64,000 nt of DNA from CALMEC01 sp964393105 (GTDB taxonomy: Bacteria; Actinomycetota; Thermoleophilia; Miltoncostaeales; Miltoncostaeaceae). A program made the translations under genes and the position numbers. The notes beneath the pieces were generated by a model, which had not been told where the DNA came from, searched no databases, and saw only the letters and a list, made by a program, of their open reading frames with translations. Shown in pieces: positions 18,217-26,093 of the stretch. The stretch spans positions 28,431-92,430 of the forward strand of contig CAYMSM010000040.1 in NCBI GenBank assembly GCA_964393105.1, written 5' to 3'. Every line of letters begins with the position of its first letter. Positions within the stretch are counted from its first letter, which is position 1.

Positions 18217-18359
18217 GCTACCTTTCTCGTACCACGGAAAGGAGGTGGTCGAGTGCATACAACCAGTGGAGGTGGCAGTAGCTAGGGGTGCGCCTTCCAC
18301 GCGCAGCGCAGCTTGGAGGGGTACGGGTACGCACCCCGAGCCAATCCACTGCTGCCACC
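18217..18359 (+). ncRNA. Candidate structured RNA with mutually exclusive hairpins around a Shine-Dalgarno
   Basis: Three paired elements are visible. CCTTTC at 18221-18226 can pair with GAAAGG at 18237-18242. ACCAC at 18231-18235 can instead pair with GTGGT at 18245-18249, placing the Shine-Dalgarno in the loop; the two hairpins exclude each other. Downstream, GGTGGCAG (18271-18278) pairs with CTGCCACC (18352-18359), and inside it GGGGTGCG (18285-18292) pairs with CGCACCCC (18330-18337), with a smaller imperfect hairpin inside that. An intrinsic terminator follows two bases later. No plus-strand gene starts for about 290 bp after it, so this looks like a free-standing transcript. I do not recognise a known RNA family. 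Confidence 0.6.
18253..18285 (+). CDS. Ten-codon ORF behind an unusually strong Shine-Dalgarno
   Basis: GTG at 18253 opens a frame of ten codons (MHTTSGGGSS) ending in TAG at 18283. The preceding GAAAGGAGGTG at 18237-18247 is an 11-nt match to the complement of the usual bacterial 16S 3' end, with the GGAGG core 7 nt from the GTG. The outer stem of the candidate RNA starts inside this ORF, so a translating ribosome would melt it. The peptide is Gly/Ser-rich and may matter less than the act of ribosome binding. Confidence 0.4.
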   Translation: MHTTSGGGSS

Positions 18360-18360
18360 G

Positions 18361-18401
18361 GGGCCCGGGGCGAGGCGACCACCGCCTCCCCGGGCCCTTT
18401 T
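18361..18401 (+). terminator. Intrinsic transcription terminator
   Basis: Ten-base arms GGGCCCGGGG (18361-18370) and CCCCGGGCCC (18388-18397) are perfectly complementary, with a further AGGCG/CGCCT inner stem, followed by TTTT. This is the clearest factor-independent terminator in the window. It ends the candidate structured RNA rather than a protein gene. Confidence 0.88.
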
Positions 18402-18427
18402 CGTTGGGTGCCGAAATCCCGTCGTGC

Positions 18428-18456
18428 GCTGATTCTCGCTCCGCGCGAGAATCAGC
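18428..18456. repeat. Perfect 12-bp inverted repeat
   Basis: GCTGATTCTCGC at 18428-18439 is followed by a 5-base spacer and its exact complement at 18445-18456. A third partial copy (GAGAATC) follows at once. There is no T tract. It lies between the terminator and the VCBS-repeat gene and may be a binding site for a dimeric regulator or a hairpin in the leader of the next gene. Confidence 0.6.
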
Positions 18457-18651
18457 TGAGAATCCAAGGTCGCTCTGCGCGAAATTCATTCCTGAGGCGC
18501 CCTTGCAACCCGTGTTGCACGGGCGCAATATTCATCGCGTCGGACGGGGTTGGAGTCGAGATCTCCTTCGGGAGGCGACGAATTTGACACCGGGACTTGT
18601 GGAAGCGGCCCTCGGGTCGACGAAGCGGGAAACGGACCCGGTCGACAAGGA

Positions 18652-18679
18652 CTAGGGGCTCCTGCAAGGGAGTCCCTAG
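18652..18679. repeat. Hairpin upstream of the VCBS-repeat gene
   Basis: CTAGGG at 18652-18657 and CCCTAG at 18674-18679 form the base of a stem that continues through CTCC/GGAG, with one internal mismatch and a wobble pair. It ends 11 bp before the GTG at 18690. In an mRNA leader such a hairpin could affect translation of the next gene. No T tract follows. Confidence 0.45.
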
Positions 18680-18689
18680 CTCGTTAAGG

Positions 18690-20441
18690 GTGACTAATCG
18701 CCCCGCTCGACACGGCACTTGGGCGGCCTATGAGCCACCCTGCGGGTGCCTCAAACGTCGATCGGGGCTGGATTTTGCGCCGCCATCACCACGGCCTTGG
18801 CCGGCCGAGAGGGAATCCCAGGGCGGACTCACGGCCAACGCGGTCCGCTACCCTCTTGGAACGTCTGGCCTGCGCACACCTTTCCCCTCGACCCTGCGCT
18901 GCGCGGCCGTCATCGCCGTCGCTCTGCTCAGTTTGGCGTTGGCGCCGGTTGGCAACGCCGTCGTCGACTTCGCGCCACGGGTCAGCGTCCCAACCGAGGA
19001 GCAGCCCAGCGTCACCGCGGTCGCAGACGTCACCGGCGACGCAATCCCCGACCTCCTGAGCGGCTCTGCGCAGGCTCCGGACCTGGTCCTGCATGCTGGC
19101 CTCGGCGGTGGGGCCTTCGCGTCTGGCGTCGGAATCGCCGTCGGTGACACGGTGCTCGCGATCGCGACCGGCGACTTCGACGGGGACGGCCATCGCGACA
19201 TCGTCACGGCCAACCTCGACCGCTCGCTGCGGCTCCTGTACATGGACGGCCATGGGATCGTCACGCGAACAGCAACGGTGACCGTGGGCGGGGCGCCGAC
19301 CGCCATCGCCCAGGCGGATCTCAACGCCGACGGACATGTGGACCTCGTGGTCGTCAACAGCGAGTCGCGAAACGCCTCCGTTGTCATCGGCCACGGGGCG
19401 ACGGGATTCGACCGGTCGGCGTTCATCGACATCGGGGACTTCGCGGTCGACGCGACGCTGGCGGATGTCACCGAGGACGGACGGCTCGACATCGTGGCTG
19501 CCGTTCAACGGCCCGCGGGCGTCACGGTCACAGCCGGCAACGGCGACGGCACGTTCGCCCGCCCCAGGCGACTGGCGGCAGGGCTCGAGCCGTCGGGCGT
19601 CGGTGTCGCAGACGTCGACCGCGACGGGCACCTCGACATCCTCACGGCCAACCAACTCTCGAACGAGATCACCCTTCAGCGGGGCATCGGCGGCGGCCGC
19701 TTCGTCAGGGGACGGCGCTCCCTGACGAGCAACTTTCCGCTCGACCTGGCCCTGGGCGATTGGAACTCGGACGGCCTGGTCGACGTGGCGACCGCAAACA
19801 ACGGGTCCAACGACATCTCCGTGCTCGAAGGCAACGGGCGTGGGCTGTTTCGCCCCGCACGGCAGTTCCGGGCGGGGCGCGAACCCGCCGGCATCGTTTC
19901 GGCCGACGCGACCGGCGACGGCGCGCCCGACCTCGTCGTGGCGAACGCCGGGGGCGCAACGATCTCGATCCTCTCACCACGGCCGTTGCGGCCGCCGGGC
20001 ACCGCCAAGCGTCGCGTCGGTTGCCCGCCCGCGCGCGTGCGCGCGGTCTCGGCGATCGAGACCCGGTGCGTGACGTTGACGATGACCCCGGCCCAGGTCA
20101 CCGAACTCTTGGGGCGACGGACAGGATCACGCCTGACAGACGGCGGCGAGTCGGTCCGATGGCACTACGACAGGCTGCTCGTGACGTTCAGCCGCAGGCT
20201 CAACCTCGTGACCTCGATCCGGACCCTCCTTCCGGGAGCGCGGACCTCCAAGGGGCTCGCCGTTGGCATGTTCGTCGGCGACCTCGAGCGCCGGATCGAA
20301 TCGGAGTTCGGGTTCTGCACGCGAAGCGGCGTGGTCCAGACATGCTCGGACGTCGCGCTGTTCACCGTGACCCAGTACCACGTGGTCCGAGGCCGGATCG
20401 CCTGGATCCAGGTCGTCCTGGCGGTCGACCTCTTCTCTTAA
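18690..20441 (+). CDS. Secreted FG-GAP/VCBS-repeat protein with C-terminal extension
   Basis: An exported beta-propeller-like protein. A signal peptide is visible (CAAVIAVALLSLALAPVGNA), but it begins about 60 codons after the only good in-frame start, the GTG at 18690. The true start may be a CTG at 18870 or the TTG at 18597. The body has at least six calcium-binding DxDxDG-type loops of the VCBS/FG-GAP repeat: DFDGDGHRD, DLNADGHVD, DVTEDGRLD, DVDRDGHLD, DWNSDGLVD and DATGDGAPD, spaced about 45-60 residues apart. The last 140 residues form a separate domain with four cysteines (CPPAR, ETRC, GFCTR, QTCSD). Likely surface or extracellular; substrate unknown. Confidence 0.8.
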   Translation: MTNRPARHGTWAAYEPPCGCLKRRSGLDFAPPSPRPWPAERESQGGLTANAVRYPLGTSGLRTPFPSTLRCAAVIAVALLSLALAPVGNAVVDFAPRVSVPTEEQPSVTAVADVTGDAIPDLLSGSAQAPDLVLHAGLGGGAFASGVGIAVGDTVLAIATGDFDGDGHRDIVTANLDRSLRLLYMDGHGIVTRTATVTVGGAPTAIAQADLNADGHVDLVVVNSESRNASVVIGHGATGFDRSAFIDIGDFAVDATLADVTEDGRLDIVAAVQRPAGVTVTAGNGDGTFARPRRLAAGLEPSGVGVADVDRDGHLDILTANQLSNEITLQRGIGGGRFVRGRRSLTSNFPLDLALGDWNSDGLVDVATANNGSNDISVLEGNGRGLFRPARQFRAGREPAGIVSADATGDGAPDLVVANAGGATISILSPRPLRPPGTAKRRVGCPPARVRAVSAIETRCVTLTMTPAQVTELLGRRTGSRLTDGGESVRWHYDRLLVTFSRRLNLVTSIRTLLPGARTSKGLAVGMFVGDLERRIESEFGFCTRSGVVQTCSDVALFTVTQYHVVRGRIAWIQVVLAVDLFS

Positions 20442-20467
20442 GGCGGACCTCGAGTCCACCTTAAGAG
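20435..20467. terminator. Bidirectional hairpin between convergent genes
   Basis: CTCTTAAGG at 20435-20443 and CCTTAAGAG at 20459-20467 are complementary, continued by GGAC/GTCC with one mismatch, around a five-base loop. The hairpin lies across the stop of the VCBS-repeat gene and 9 bp from the tyrA stop. The genes converge, so a shared terminator is the natural reading. Its AT-rich base is unusual in this GC-rich DNA. Confidence 0.65.
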
Positions 20468-20476
20468 TGAAAGCAC

Positions 20477-21574
20477 CTACTCGACCGCCTCAATGCGCGC
20501 CCGGTAGCCACGCTGGGCCACGAGGGCCGCGGCGCGCTCGGCGACTTCGTGTCCGGTCACGACGACGCTCAGCTCGCCTTCCTCCTCGCCGGCGCCGCTT
20601 CGCAGCGACAGGTCCTCGATGTTGATGTGCGCATGGCCCAGGATTGTCGCGACATCTGAGATGACCCCGGGCCGGTTGGGCATCGCGACCACCACGCGCC
20701 AAGGCTCCGGAAGCATCTCGGGCTCGGCTTCGCGCAGTCGGGCCCGTCCGACCGCGGCACCGGTCATGAACGTCTCGAGCCAACCTCGGTCGCCGGCCGC
20801 CAGAGCCGCGACGACCTCGGACAAGCGCTCGGTCTGATCGTCGATCGCGCGGATGACCGCGTCGCGATTGGCAAGCAGGATGTCGGCCCACAACGGTGGG
20901 TTGGCTCCCGCGACCCGTGTCAGATCGGTGAACGACGGCCCGGCTGAGCGAAGCGCCTCCCGTCCTTGCGGCGCGGTGGCGGCCGCCTGGTGGATCAGCG
21001 CCGAGGCGATGACGTGGGGCAGGTGTGACACGAGGGCCATCAGGCGGTCGTGCACGTCGGCATCGATCGCCGACGGCCGCGCGCCGGTGGCCGCCACGAT
21101 GGTGTGCAGGCGCTCATAGAGCTCTGGGCGGGCTTCGGCGGCCGGCGTCAGGAAGTAGGTGGCGCCTGCGAACAGGTCCTCGCGCGCATGCTCGACACCG
21201 CCGCGCTCTGACCCGCAGATGGGGTGGCCACCGATGAACCGCTCGCGCTCAGACGCAGACAGTTGCGCCAGGACGCTGCTCTTGGACGACCCCACGTCGC
21301 TGACGACGCAGTCGGACGGGCTCACGGCGAGGACGTCACGCGCGAGACCCGCGATCAAGCCGACCGGCGCTGCGACGAAGATGGCCGCGGCGCCATCGAC
21401 GGCCTCGGCGGCGGTTGCGGACCCGTGGGTGATCGCGCCTCGTGCGAGCCCGGCCCGGACCGCCGCCGCGTCGGGATCGAACCCGCGGATGTCCTGGATC
21501 CCGGCGCGGGAACGCAGGGCGAGCCCCAACGAGCCGCCCATCAACCCCACGCCGATGATCGCGACCGGACCCAC
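20477..21574 (-). CDS. tyrA: Prephenate dehydrogenase with C-terminal ACT domain
   Basis: Oxidatively decarboxylates prephenate on the way to tyrosine. The NAD(P) loop GVGLMGGSLG is at residues 8-17. SDVGSSKS and GGHPICGSERGG follow in the catalytic domain, with a helical dimerisation region to about residue 275. The last 80 residues form an ACT domain (VAMPNRPGVISDVATIL), the usual site of feedback control by an aromatic amino acid. GTG start at 21574, 10 bp after aroF. The operon appears to have continued into aroA before the 15.5-20.5 kb block intervened. Confidence 0.95.
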   Translation of the reverse strand: MGPVAIIGVGLMGGSLGLALRSRAGIQDIRGFDPDAAAVRAGLARGAITHGSATAAEAVDGAAAIFVAAPVGLIAGLARDVLAVSPSDCVVSDVGSSKSSVLAQLSASERERFIGGHPICGSERGGVEHAREDLFAGATYFLTPAAEARPELYERLHTIVAATGARPSAIDADVHDRLMALVSHLPHVIASALIHQAAATAPQGREALRSAGPSFTDLTRVAGANPPLWADILLANRDAVIRAIDDQTERLSEVVAALAAGDRGWLETFMTGAAVGRARLREAEPEMLPEPWRVVVAMPNRPGVISDVATILGHAHINIEDLSLRSGAGEEEGELSVVVTGHEVAERAAALVAQRGYRARIEAVE

Positions 21575-21584
21575 CGACCGCGCG

Positions 21585-22646
21585 CTAATGGGCTTGGGCG
21601 GCGTCGCCAGCCGGGGCGCCGGCCCCGCCGGCCATGACCTTGCCCATCAGGTCGACGAAACGTTGCACATCGGCGACCCAGGCGACGAACCTGTCGGCAT
21701 GCAACGCCTGCGGGCCGTCGCACAATGCGTGTTCGGGCGAGGGGTGGACCTCGACGATCAGACCGTCGGCGCCTGCGACGACCGCAGCGCGGGCCATCGG
21801 CAGGATCAGGTCGCGTTTGCCGGCCGCATGGGAGGGATCGACGATCACGGGCAGGCTCGTGAGGCTCTTGGCGACGGGGACCGCCGAGATGTCGAGCGTC
21901 GCGCGCGTCGCGGTCTCGAACGTCCGGATCCCCCGCTCGCACAGGATGATCTGGTCGTTACCCTCCTTCGCGATGTACTCGGCCGACAGGAGCCACTCCT
22001 CGATCGTGTTGGACAGGCCGCGCTTGAGCAGCACCGGCCGGCCGCACTTGCCGACCTCTTGGAGCAAGTCGAAGTTCTGCATGTTGCGCGCACCGAGTTG
22101 GATGACGTCGGCGACCTCCAGGACGTCATCCAGCTGCCGGATGTCCATGCACTCGGTCACGATGGGCAGACCCGTCTCGGCCCGAGCCTCGGCCAGGATC
22201 CCCAGGGCCGGCTTTCCGAGCCCCTGGAACGTGTACGGCGACGTGCGCGGCTTGTACGCCCCACCACGCAGGAACGTCGCGCCCGCCAGTGCACACACCC
22301 GGGCGGTCTCCATCGTCTGCTCGCGCGTCTCGACGGTGCAGGGCCCTGCGATCAGGCCGAAGTGCCCGCCGCCGATGCTACGTCCGCAGATCTCGAGCAC
22401 TCGATCCTCACGGTGGAACTCACGTGAGACGAGCTTGAACGGCTTGAGGATCGGGACGACCTTCTCGACACCGGGCTCCCCTTCGAGCGCCATCGACGCG
22501 ACCAGCTCACGGTCGTCGCCGATCGCGCCGATCACCGTCATGAACTCACCTCGCACGACGTGGGCCCGTGCGCCCGCATCCTCGATCCGCTCGATGATGT
22601 GGGCGATCTGGTCCTCGGACGCGGCGTCCTGCATCACGATCATCAT
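21585..22646 (-). CDS. aroF: 3-deoxy-D-arabino-heptulosonate 7-phosphate synthase
   Basis: First enzyme of the shikimate pathway, condensing erythrose 4-phosphate and phosphoenolpyruvate. An N-terminal ferredoxin-like regulatory domain of about 65 residues precedes the barrel, as in the type I-beta enzymes of the Thermotoga kind. The catalytic motifs are IAGPCTVE, GAYKPRTSPYTFQG, LLKRG, CERGIR and DPSHAAGKR. Length is 353 residues. The ATG at 22646 overlaps the hisC stop by 4 bp (ATGA); a second ATG follows at 22643. Its place between hisC and tyrA points to tyrosine/phenylalanine supply. Confidence 0.94.
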   Translation of the reverse strand: MMIVMQDAASEDQIAHIIERIEDAGARAHVVRGEFMTVIGAIGDDRELVASMALEGEPGVEKVVPILKPFKLVSREFHREDRVLEICGRSIGGGHFGLIAGPCTVETREQTMETARVCALAGATFLRGGAYKPRTSPYTFQGLGKPALGILAEARAETGLPIVTECMDIRQLDDVLEVADVIQLGARNMQNFDLLQEVGKCGRPVLLKRGLSNTIEEWLLSAEYIAKEGNDQIILCERGIRTFETATRATLDISAVPVAKSLTSLPVIVDPSHAAGKRDLILPMARAAVVAGADGLIVEVHPSPEHALCDGPQALHADRFVAWVADVQRFVDLMGKVMAGGAGAPAGDAAQAH

Positions 22647-23773
22647 GTCGAGAGCCCTTCGACACGCCCGGCGAAGGCCCCTGCACGGGCCCCGCCCAAG
22701 GCCGCGAGGAACGCGTCGTTCTCAGCGGCGGCCCCGATCGTTACCCGAAGCCGCCCCGGCACGCCGAGCGCGGCGCCGTCGCGGACGATGACACCGCGCC
22801 GCAGGAGGTCCTCGTGCAGCGTGCCGGAGTCGAAGGGGTGTGCGTCGACCAGGATGAAGTTGGTACGGCTCGGCAGGTACGCGACGCCCATCTCGTCGAG
22901 CGCCGCCTCGATGCGTCCCCGCTCCGCCACCGTTTGGGCAACCCTGGTCGCGAGCGGCGAGGGGTGGCGCAGGCTCTCGAGCGCCGCCGCCTGCGCCAGC
23001 GCGTTGACGTTGAACGGCTGGCGGACCTTGCCCAAGGCCTCCACCCAGCCGCGGCCTCCTACCCCGTAGCCGACCCGCAGACCGCACAGGCCATAGGCCT
23101 TGCTGAATGTCCGCGTCACCAGCAGGTTGTCGCGGGCACGGGCGAGCGACATGACCCGACCGGCGTCCACGGCGTCGACGAAGTCGAAGTACGCCTCGTC
23201 GACAACGATCGCCAGATCGTCGGGAAGCAACCGCACGAAACGCTCGATGGCGTCCGCGTCGCGGTAGACGCCGGTCGGGTTGTTGGGGTTGCACACGATG
23301 ACCAGGCGTGTGCGCTCGTCCACCATCGCTGCCATCGCGTTCAGGTCGTGCCCGCCGTCCCCGGCGAGCGGGACCGCGATGGCCCCGGCGCCTGCGGCCG
23401 CGGCCAGATGCGGGTAGATCGCAAACGACGGGTCGGCGTGGACGATCGTCGTCCCCGGATCGAGGAGCGCCTGGCCCGCGAGCAGGATGAGCTCGCACGA
23501 GCCGTTGCCCATCACGACCTGGTCCATCTCGACGCCGTGGCGGTCGGCGAGTGCCGAGCGCAGCCGTCGGGCGTACGCGTCCGGGTAGCGGTTGAGTCCC
23601 GCCAGCCCTTGCTGCACCACAGCGGCGACCTCTGCAAGCGGGGAGAAGGGGCTCTCGTTGGAGGCGAGCTTGACCGCCTCGTCCAGCCCGTAGCGCGCCA
23701 GCACCTCGGCCGTGGTGAGGCCGGGCTCGTAGGTGGGGATCGCCGTCAGGCGCGGTGAGACGCGAATCGACAT
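22643..23773 (-). CDS. hisC: Histidinol-phosphate/aromatic aminotransferase
   Basis: A pyridoxal-phosphate aminotransferase of fold type I, 376 residues. LASNESPFSP near residue 37, NPNNPTG near residue 161, VDEAYFDF near residue 193, and the PLP-lysine motif TFSKAYGLCGLRVGYG match HisC. No other histidine gene is nearby. Because it overlaps aroF and precedes tyrA, its main job may be transamination of prephenate, phenylpyruvate or 4-hydroxyphenylpyruvate, as HisC paralogues do elsewhere. That is an inference from context; sequence alone does not separate the two roles. Confidence 0.9.
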   Translation of the reverse strand: MSIRVSPRLTAIPTYEPGLTTAEVLARYGLDEAVKLASNESPFSPLAEVAAVVQQGLAGLNRYPDAYARRLRSALADRHGVEMDQVVMGNGSCELILLAGQALLDPGTTIVHADPSFAIYPHLAAAAGAGAIAVPLAGDGGHDLNAMAAMVDERTRLVIVCNPNNPTGVYRDADAIERFVRLLPDDLAIVVDEAYFDFVDAVDAGRVMSLARARDNLLVTRTFSKAYGLCGLRVGYGVGGRGWVEALGKVRQPFNVNALAQAAALESLRHPSPLATRVAQTVAERGRIEAALDEMGVAYLPSRTNFILVDAHPFDSGTLHEDLLRRGVIVRDGAALGVPGRLRVTIGAAAENDAFLAALGGARAGAFAGRVEGLST

Positions 23774-23815
23774 GACGGCCGATTGTAGACGGGCCCGACC
23801 CCGGACGGGTCCGGC

Positions 23816-23845
23816 GGCGCCGGCCGGTCACCGGCGGCCGGCGCC
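23816..23845. repeat. Perfect 10-bp hairpin in the hisC-peroxiredoxin divergent region
   Basis: GGCGCCGGCC at 23816-23825 and GGCCGGCGCC at 23836-23845 form a perfect stem. A second inverted pair follows (CAAGCCC and GGGCTTG), the right arm touching a TTGACA at 23874-23879 that could be the -35 of the peroxiredoxin promoter. No good -10 element lies at 17-18 bp. The region is about 220 bp between divergent starts. Confidence 0.5.
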
Positions 23846-23995
23846 ACAAGCCCGTCGGGAGCCGCACGAGGGCTTGACAAACGACCAGCTGACCTCTCGA
23901 ATAGCGTTAGTTCCGTCTCGTTCCCGTGGTTGACCTCGTGCCAACCGCGCCTGGCAGAGAGACGACGTACGTTTCACGGAGAAGGGAGAGAAATC

Positions 23996-24655
23996 ATGGC
24001 TCTGCACCTCGGCGACACCGCCCCGGACTTCGAGGCCGCCACCACGGAGGGCGACATCAGCTTCCATGACTGGATCGGCGAGTCATGGGCGGTGCTGTTC
24101 TCACATCCCAAGGACTTCACCCCGGTCTGCACGACCGAGCTCGGCTATATGGCCAGGATCAAGCCCGAGTTCGATCGCAGGAACGTCAAGATCATCGGCC
24201 TCTCGGTCGACCCGATCGACAACCACGCGAAGTGGGCCGACGACATCGAAGCGACCCAAGGGTATGCGCCGAACTATCCGATGATCGCCGACGTCGACTT
24301 CAACGTGTCGAAGCTCTACGGGATGCTGCCGACAAGCACGCAAGGCAACCCGCTCGAGCGCACGCCGGCCGACAACCAGACGGTTCGCAACGTCTTCGTC
24401 ATCGGCCCGGACAAGAAGGTCAAGCTGATCCTGGTCTACCCCATGACGACCGGCCGCAACTTCGACGAGGTCCTGCGCGTGATGGACTCGCTGCAGCTGA
24501 CGGCACGGCACAAGGTCTCCACGCCGGTCAACTGGCAGAACGGGCAAGACGTGATCATCGCCGGATCGGTCTCCGACGACGAAGCGCGCGAGAAGTACCC
24601 CGACGGTTGGGACGCCCCACGGCCCTACATCCGGATCGTGCCGCAGCCGGACTGA
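23996..24655 (+). CDS. 1-Cys peroxiredoxin (Prx6/AhpE-like)
   Basis: Reduces hydrogen peroxide and organic peroxides with one peroxidatic cysteine. SHPKDFTPVCTTELG near residue 46 contains the P-x3-T/V-C motif. There is a Prx6-type extended C-terminus (TPVNWQNGQDVII near residue 180), giving 219 residues. The ATG at 23996 is preceded by GAAGGGAGAG. It is transcribed against its neighbours and sits between aroH and hisC, genes that are otherwise part of one minus-strand series, so it appears to have been inserted there together with the repeats that follow it. Confidence 0.93.
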   Translation: MALHLGDTAPDFEAATTEGDISFHDWIGESWAVLFSHPKDFTPVCTTELGYMARIKPEFDRRNVKIIGLSVDPIDNHAKWADDIEATQGYAPNYPMIADVDFNVSKLYGMLPTSTQGNPLERTPADNQTVRNVFVIGPDKKVKLILVYPMTTGRNFDEVLRVMDSLQLTARHKVSTPVNWQNGQDVIIAGSVSDDEAREKYPDGWDAPRPYIRIVPQPD

Positions 24656-24761
24656 CGCCCGCGATGGTGGCATGCCGAACGGCAGCCGGTGGAGAGACGA
24701 ACTCGTTCAACGCGTCCTGATCGTCCCCCGATGGGGCGCCATTGCAGCCGACGATTCGTAT

Positions 24762-24952
24762 GCGCGATGGTGCACCACAGGGTGTCAGGAATGCCGGGCG
24801 TGGCCGCCCGCCCGCGGTGGGTGAAAATAGGACTCGCTCTCAGGGATGTTGTCGCTTTTGCGAGTCCTATTTTCCCCTCAGACACCCGATGTTGCGCGGA
24901 GCCGAGCGGCGGCGGGCTCACCGACTGGGGCGCACCGCCCGGTGTCAGACAC
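24762..24952. repeat. Repeat cluster: two copies of a GTGTCA-core repeat around a perfect inverted repeat
   Basis: This fills the gap between the peroxiredoxin and aroH. The left unit (GGTGCACCACAGGGTGTCAG, near 24768-24787) and the right unit (GCACCGCCCGGTGTCAGACA, 24932-24951) are direct copies of a motif also found twice at 52.5 kb. Between them, GAAAATAGGACTCGC at 24823-24837 is exactly complementary to 24860-24874, a 15-bp stem with a 22-base loop. Outside that, GGGTGTC at 24780-24786 pairs with GACACCC at 24881-24887. The stem is much richer in A/T than its surroundings. No coding sequence is seen from 24656 to 25014. Confidence 0.75.
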
Positions 24953-25014
24953 ACCTTGGCGGGGTGGTCGTCCCCGTTCACCACTTGCGGCAGGTTGCCT
25001 CGGTTTGTCGCGTC

Positions 25015-25383
25015 CTACTCGGGCAGGTCGAGCCGCAGTTGGCGGGCGTCGCGCAGGTAGACGTGGCGGATCTCTCGTACCGGTGGCGTGTAGCAGTGGA
25101 TCATCACGCGGATGCAACGTGGCATCGAGCCCACGACCGGGATCTCCTGGCTGCACAGGAGCGGAACGTTGGCCAGGCCGATCTCCCTGGCGGCGACCGC
25201 GGGAAAGTCCGAGACCAGGTCGTGCGTGACCGTGAAGATGATCGAGACCAGGTCATCGTGCGCGAGCTCGTTGCGCTGCAAGATGGTTTGAAGCAGCTCG
25301 GTCGTGCCTTCGCGGATCGCCTCGCTCGTGTCTTCGGGCACCGTGATCGCGCCACGGACCGCTCGCATGATGGGAGCGCTCAT
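25015..25383 (-). CDS. aroH: Chorismate mutase, AroH type
   Basis: Rearranges chorismate to prephenate, the substrate of TyrA encoded downstream. The 122 residues follow the Bacillus AroH pattern: MRAVRGAITVPEDT at the start, IIFTVTHDLVSDFPA, and the C-terminal CIRVMIHCYTPPVREIRHVYL. The ATG at 25383 overlaps the rluB stop by 4 bp (ATGA). It ends a trpS-to-aroH operon. The peroxiredoxin and repeats separate it from hisC-aroF-tyrA. Confidence 0.93.
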   Translation of the reverse strand: MSAPIMRAVRGAITVPEDTSEAIREGTTELLQTILQRNELAHDDLVSIIFTVTHDLVSDFPAVAAREIGLANVPLLCSQEIPVVGSMPRCIRVMIHCYTPPVREIRHVYLRDARQLRLDLPE

Positions 25384-26093
25384 CGCTCCAGCTCCACCAG
25401 GCGCCCGAGTCGGCGCAGCTCCTCGACCGTCAGGAGGCGATGTTCTCCGAGCGCGAGCTTCCCTGCGCTGAGCCCGGCGTAGCGCGAGCGGAAGAGCCGC
25501 ATCGTCGGGTGTCCGACCGCCTCGCACATCCGGCGCACCTGTCGGTTGCGGCCTTCGGTGATCTGGATGCGCAGCCACGTCCCGCCCGGATGCAGGCGCT
25601 CCATCTTCTCGACCTTCGCGGGGTGGGTCATCCCGTCGTCGAGTTCGACGCCGCCCCGCAGCAGACGGATCGTCTGGGCCGAGATCCGTCCCTCGACGAG
25701 CGTGTCGTACACCTTGGGCACCTCGTAGCGCGGGTGCATCAGCCGGTGGGCCAGCTCGCCGTCGTTGGTGATCACGAGCACGCCGCTCGTGTTGAGGTCC
25801 AGGCGGCCGACCGGGTACAGGCGCAGATCCGTCGGCATGCCCTCCAGCACCGTCGGGCGCCCTTGCGGATCAGTGACGGTCGCGACGGTTCCGACCCGCT
25901 TGTTCTGCAGGTACGTGCGCGTCTCCTCGGCGACCACCGGAGCGCCATCGACCGCAAGCTCGTCGCTGTCGGCGACGTCCTGGCCGATCGTGGCGACCAG
26001 CCCGTTGATCGTGACCCGACCCTCCTCGACCATGCGTTCCGATGCCCGCCGGCTGGCGACGCCGGCAAGCGCAAGCGCGCGCTGCACCCTCAT
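25380..26093 (-). CDS. rluB: 23S rRNA pseudouridine synthase (RluB/RsuA family)
   Basis: Isomerises a uridine in rRNA. The N-terminal S4 RNA-binding domain (RVQRALALAGVASRRASERM) is followed by the catalytic motif VGRLDLNTSGVLVITNDG near residue 96 with its Asp, and RNRQVRRMCEAVGHP near residue 180. Length is 237 residues. It overlaps scpB upstream and aroH downstream by 4 bp each. The scpA-scpB-rluB order is conserved across many Gram-positive genomes, and this supports RluB over RsuA. Confidence 0.93.
   Translation of the reverse strand: MRVQRALALAGVASRRASERMVEEGRVTINGLVATIGQDVADSDELAVDGAPVVAEETRTYLQNKRVGTVATVTDPQGRPTVLEGMPTDLRLYPVGRLDLNTSGVLVITNDGELAHRLMHPRYEVPKVYDTLVEGRISAQTIRLLRGGVELDDGMTHPAKVEKMERLHPGGTWLRIQITEGRNRQVRRMCEAVGHPTMRLFRSRYAGLSAGKLALGEHRLLTVEELRRLGRLVELER

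Noticed and set aside
18240..18290. Start of a ribosomal protein bS21 gene, because of the strong Shine-Dalgarno
   Set aside because: The frame after the GTG closes after ten codons and does not resemble RpsU.
18173..18655. 160-residue plus-strand frame as a protein gene
   Set aside because: It runs through the structured RNA and its terminator, has mixed codon use and no recognisable domain. The RNA interpretation explains the features better.
20041..20441. Separate gene for the C-terminal domain of the VCBS-repeat protein
   Set aside because: The frame is continuous with the repeats and no good start with ribosome site is seen at the boundary.
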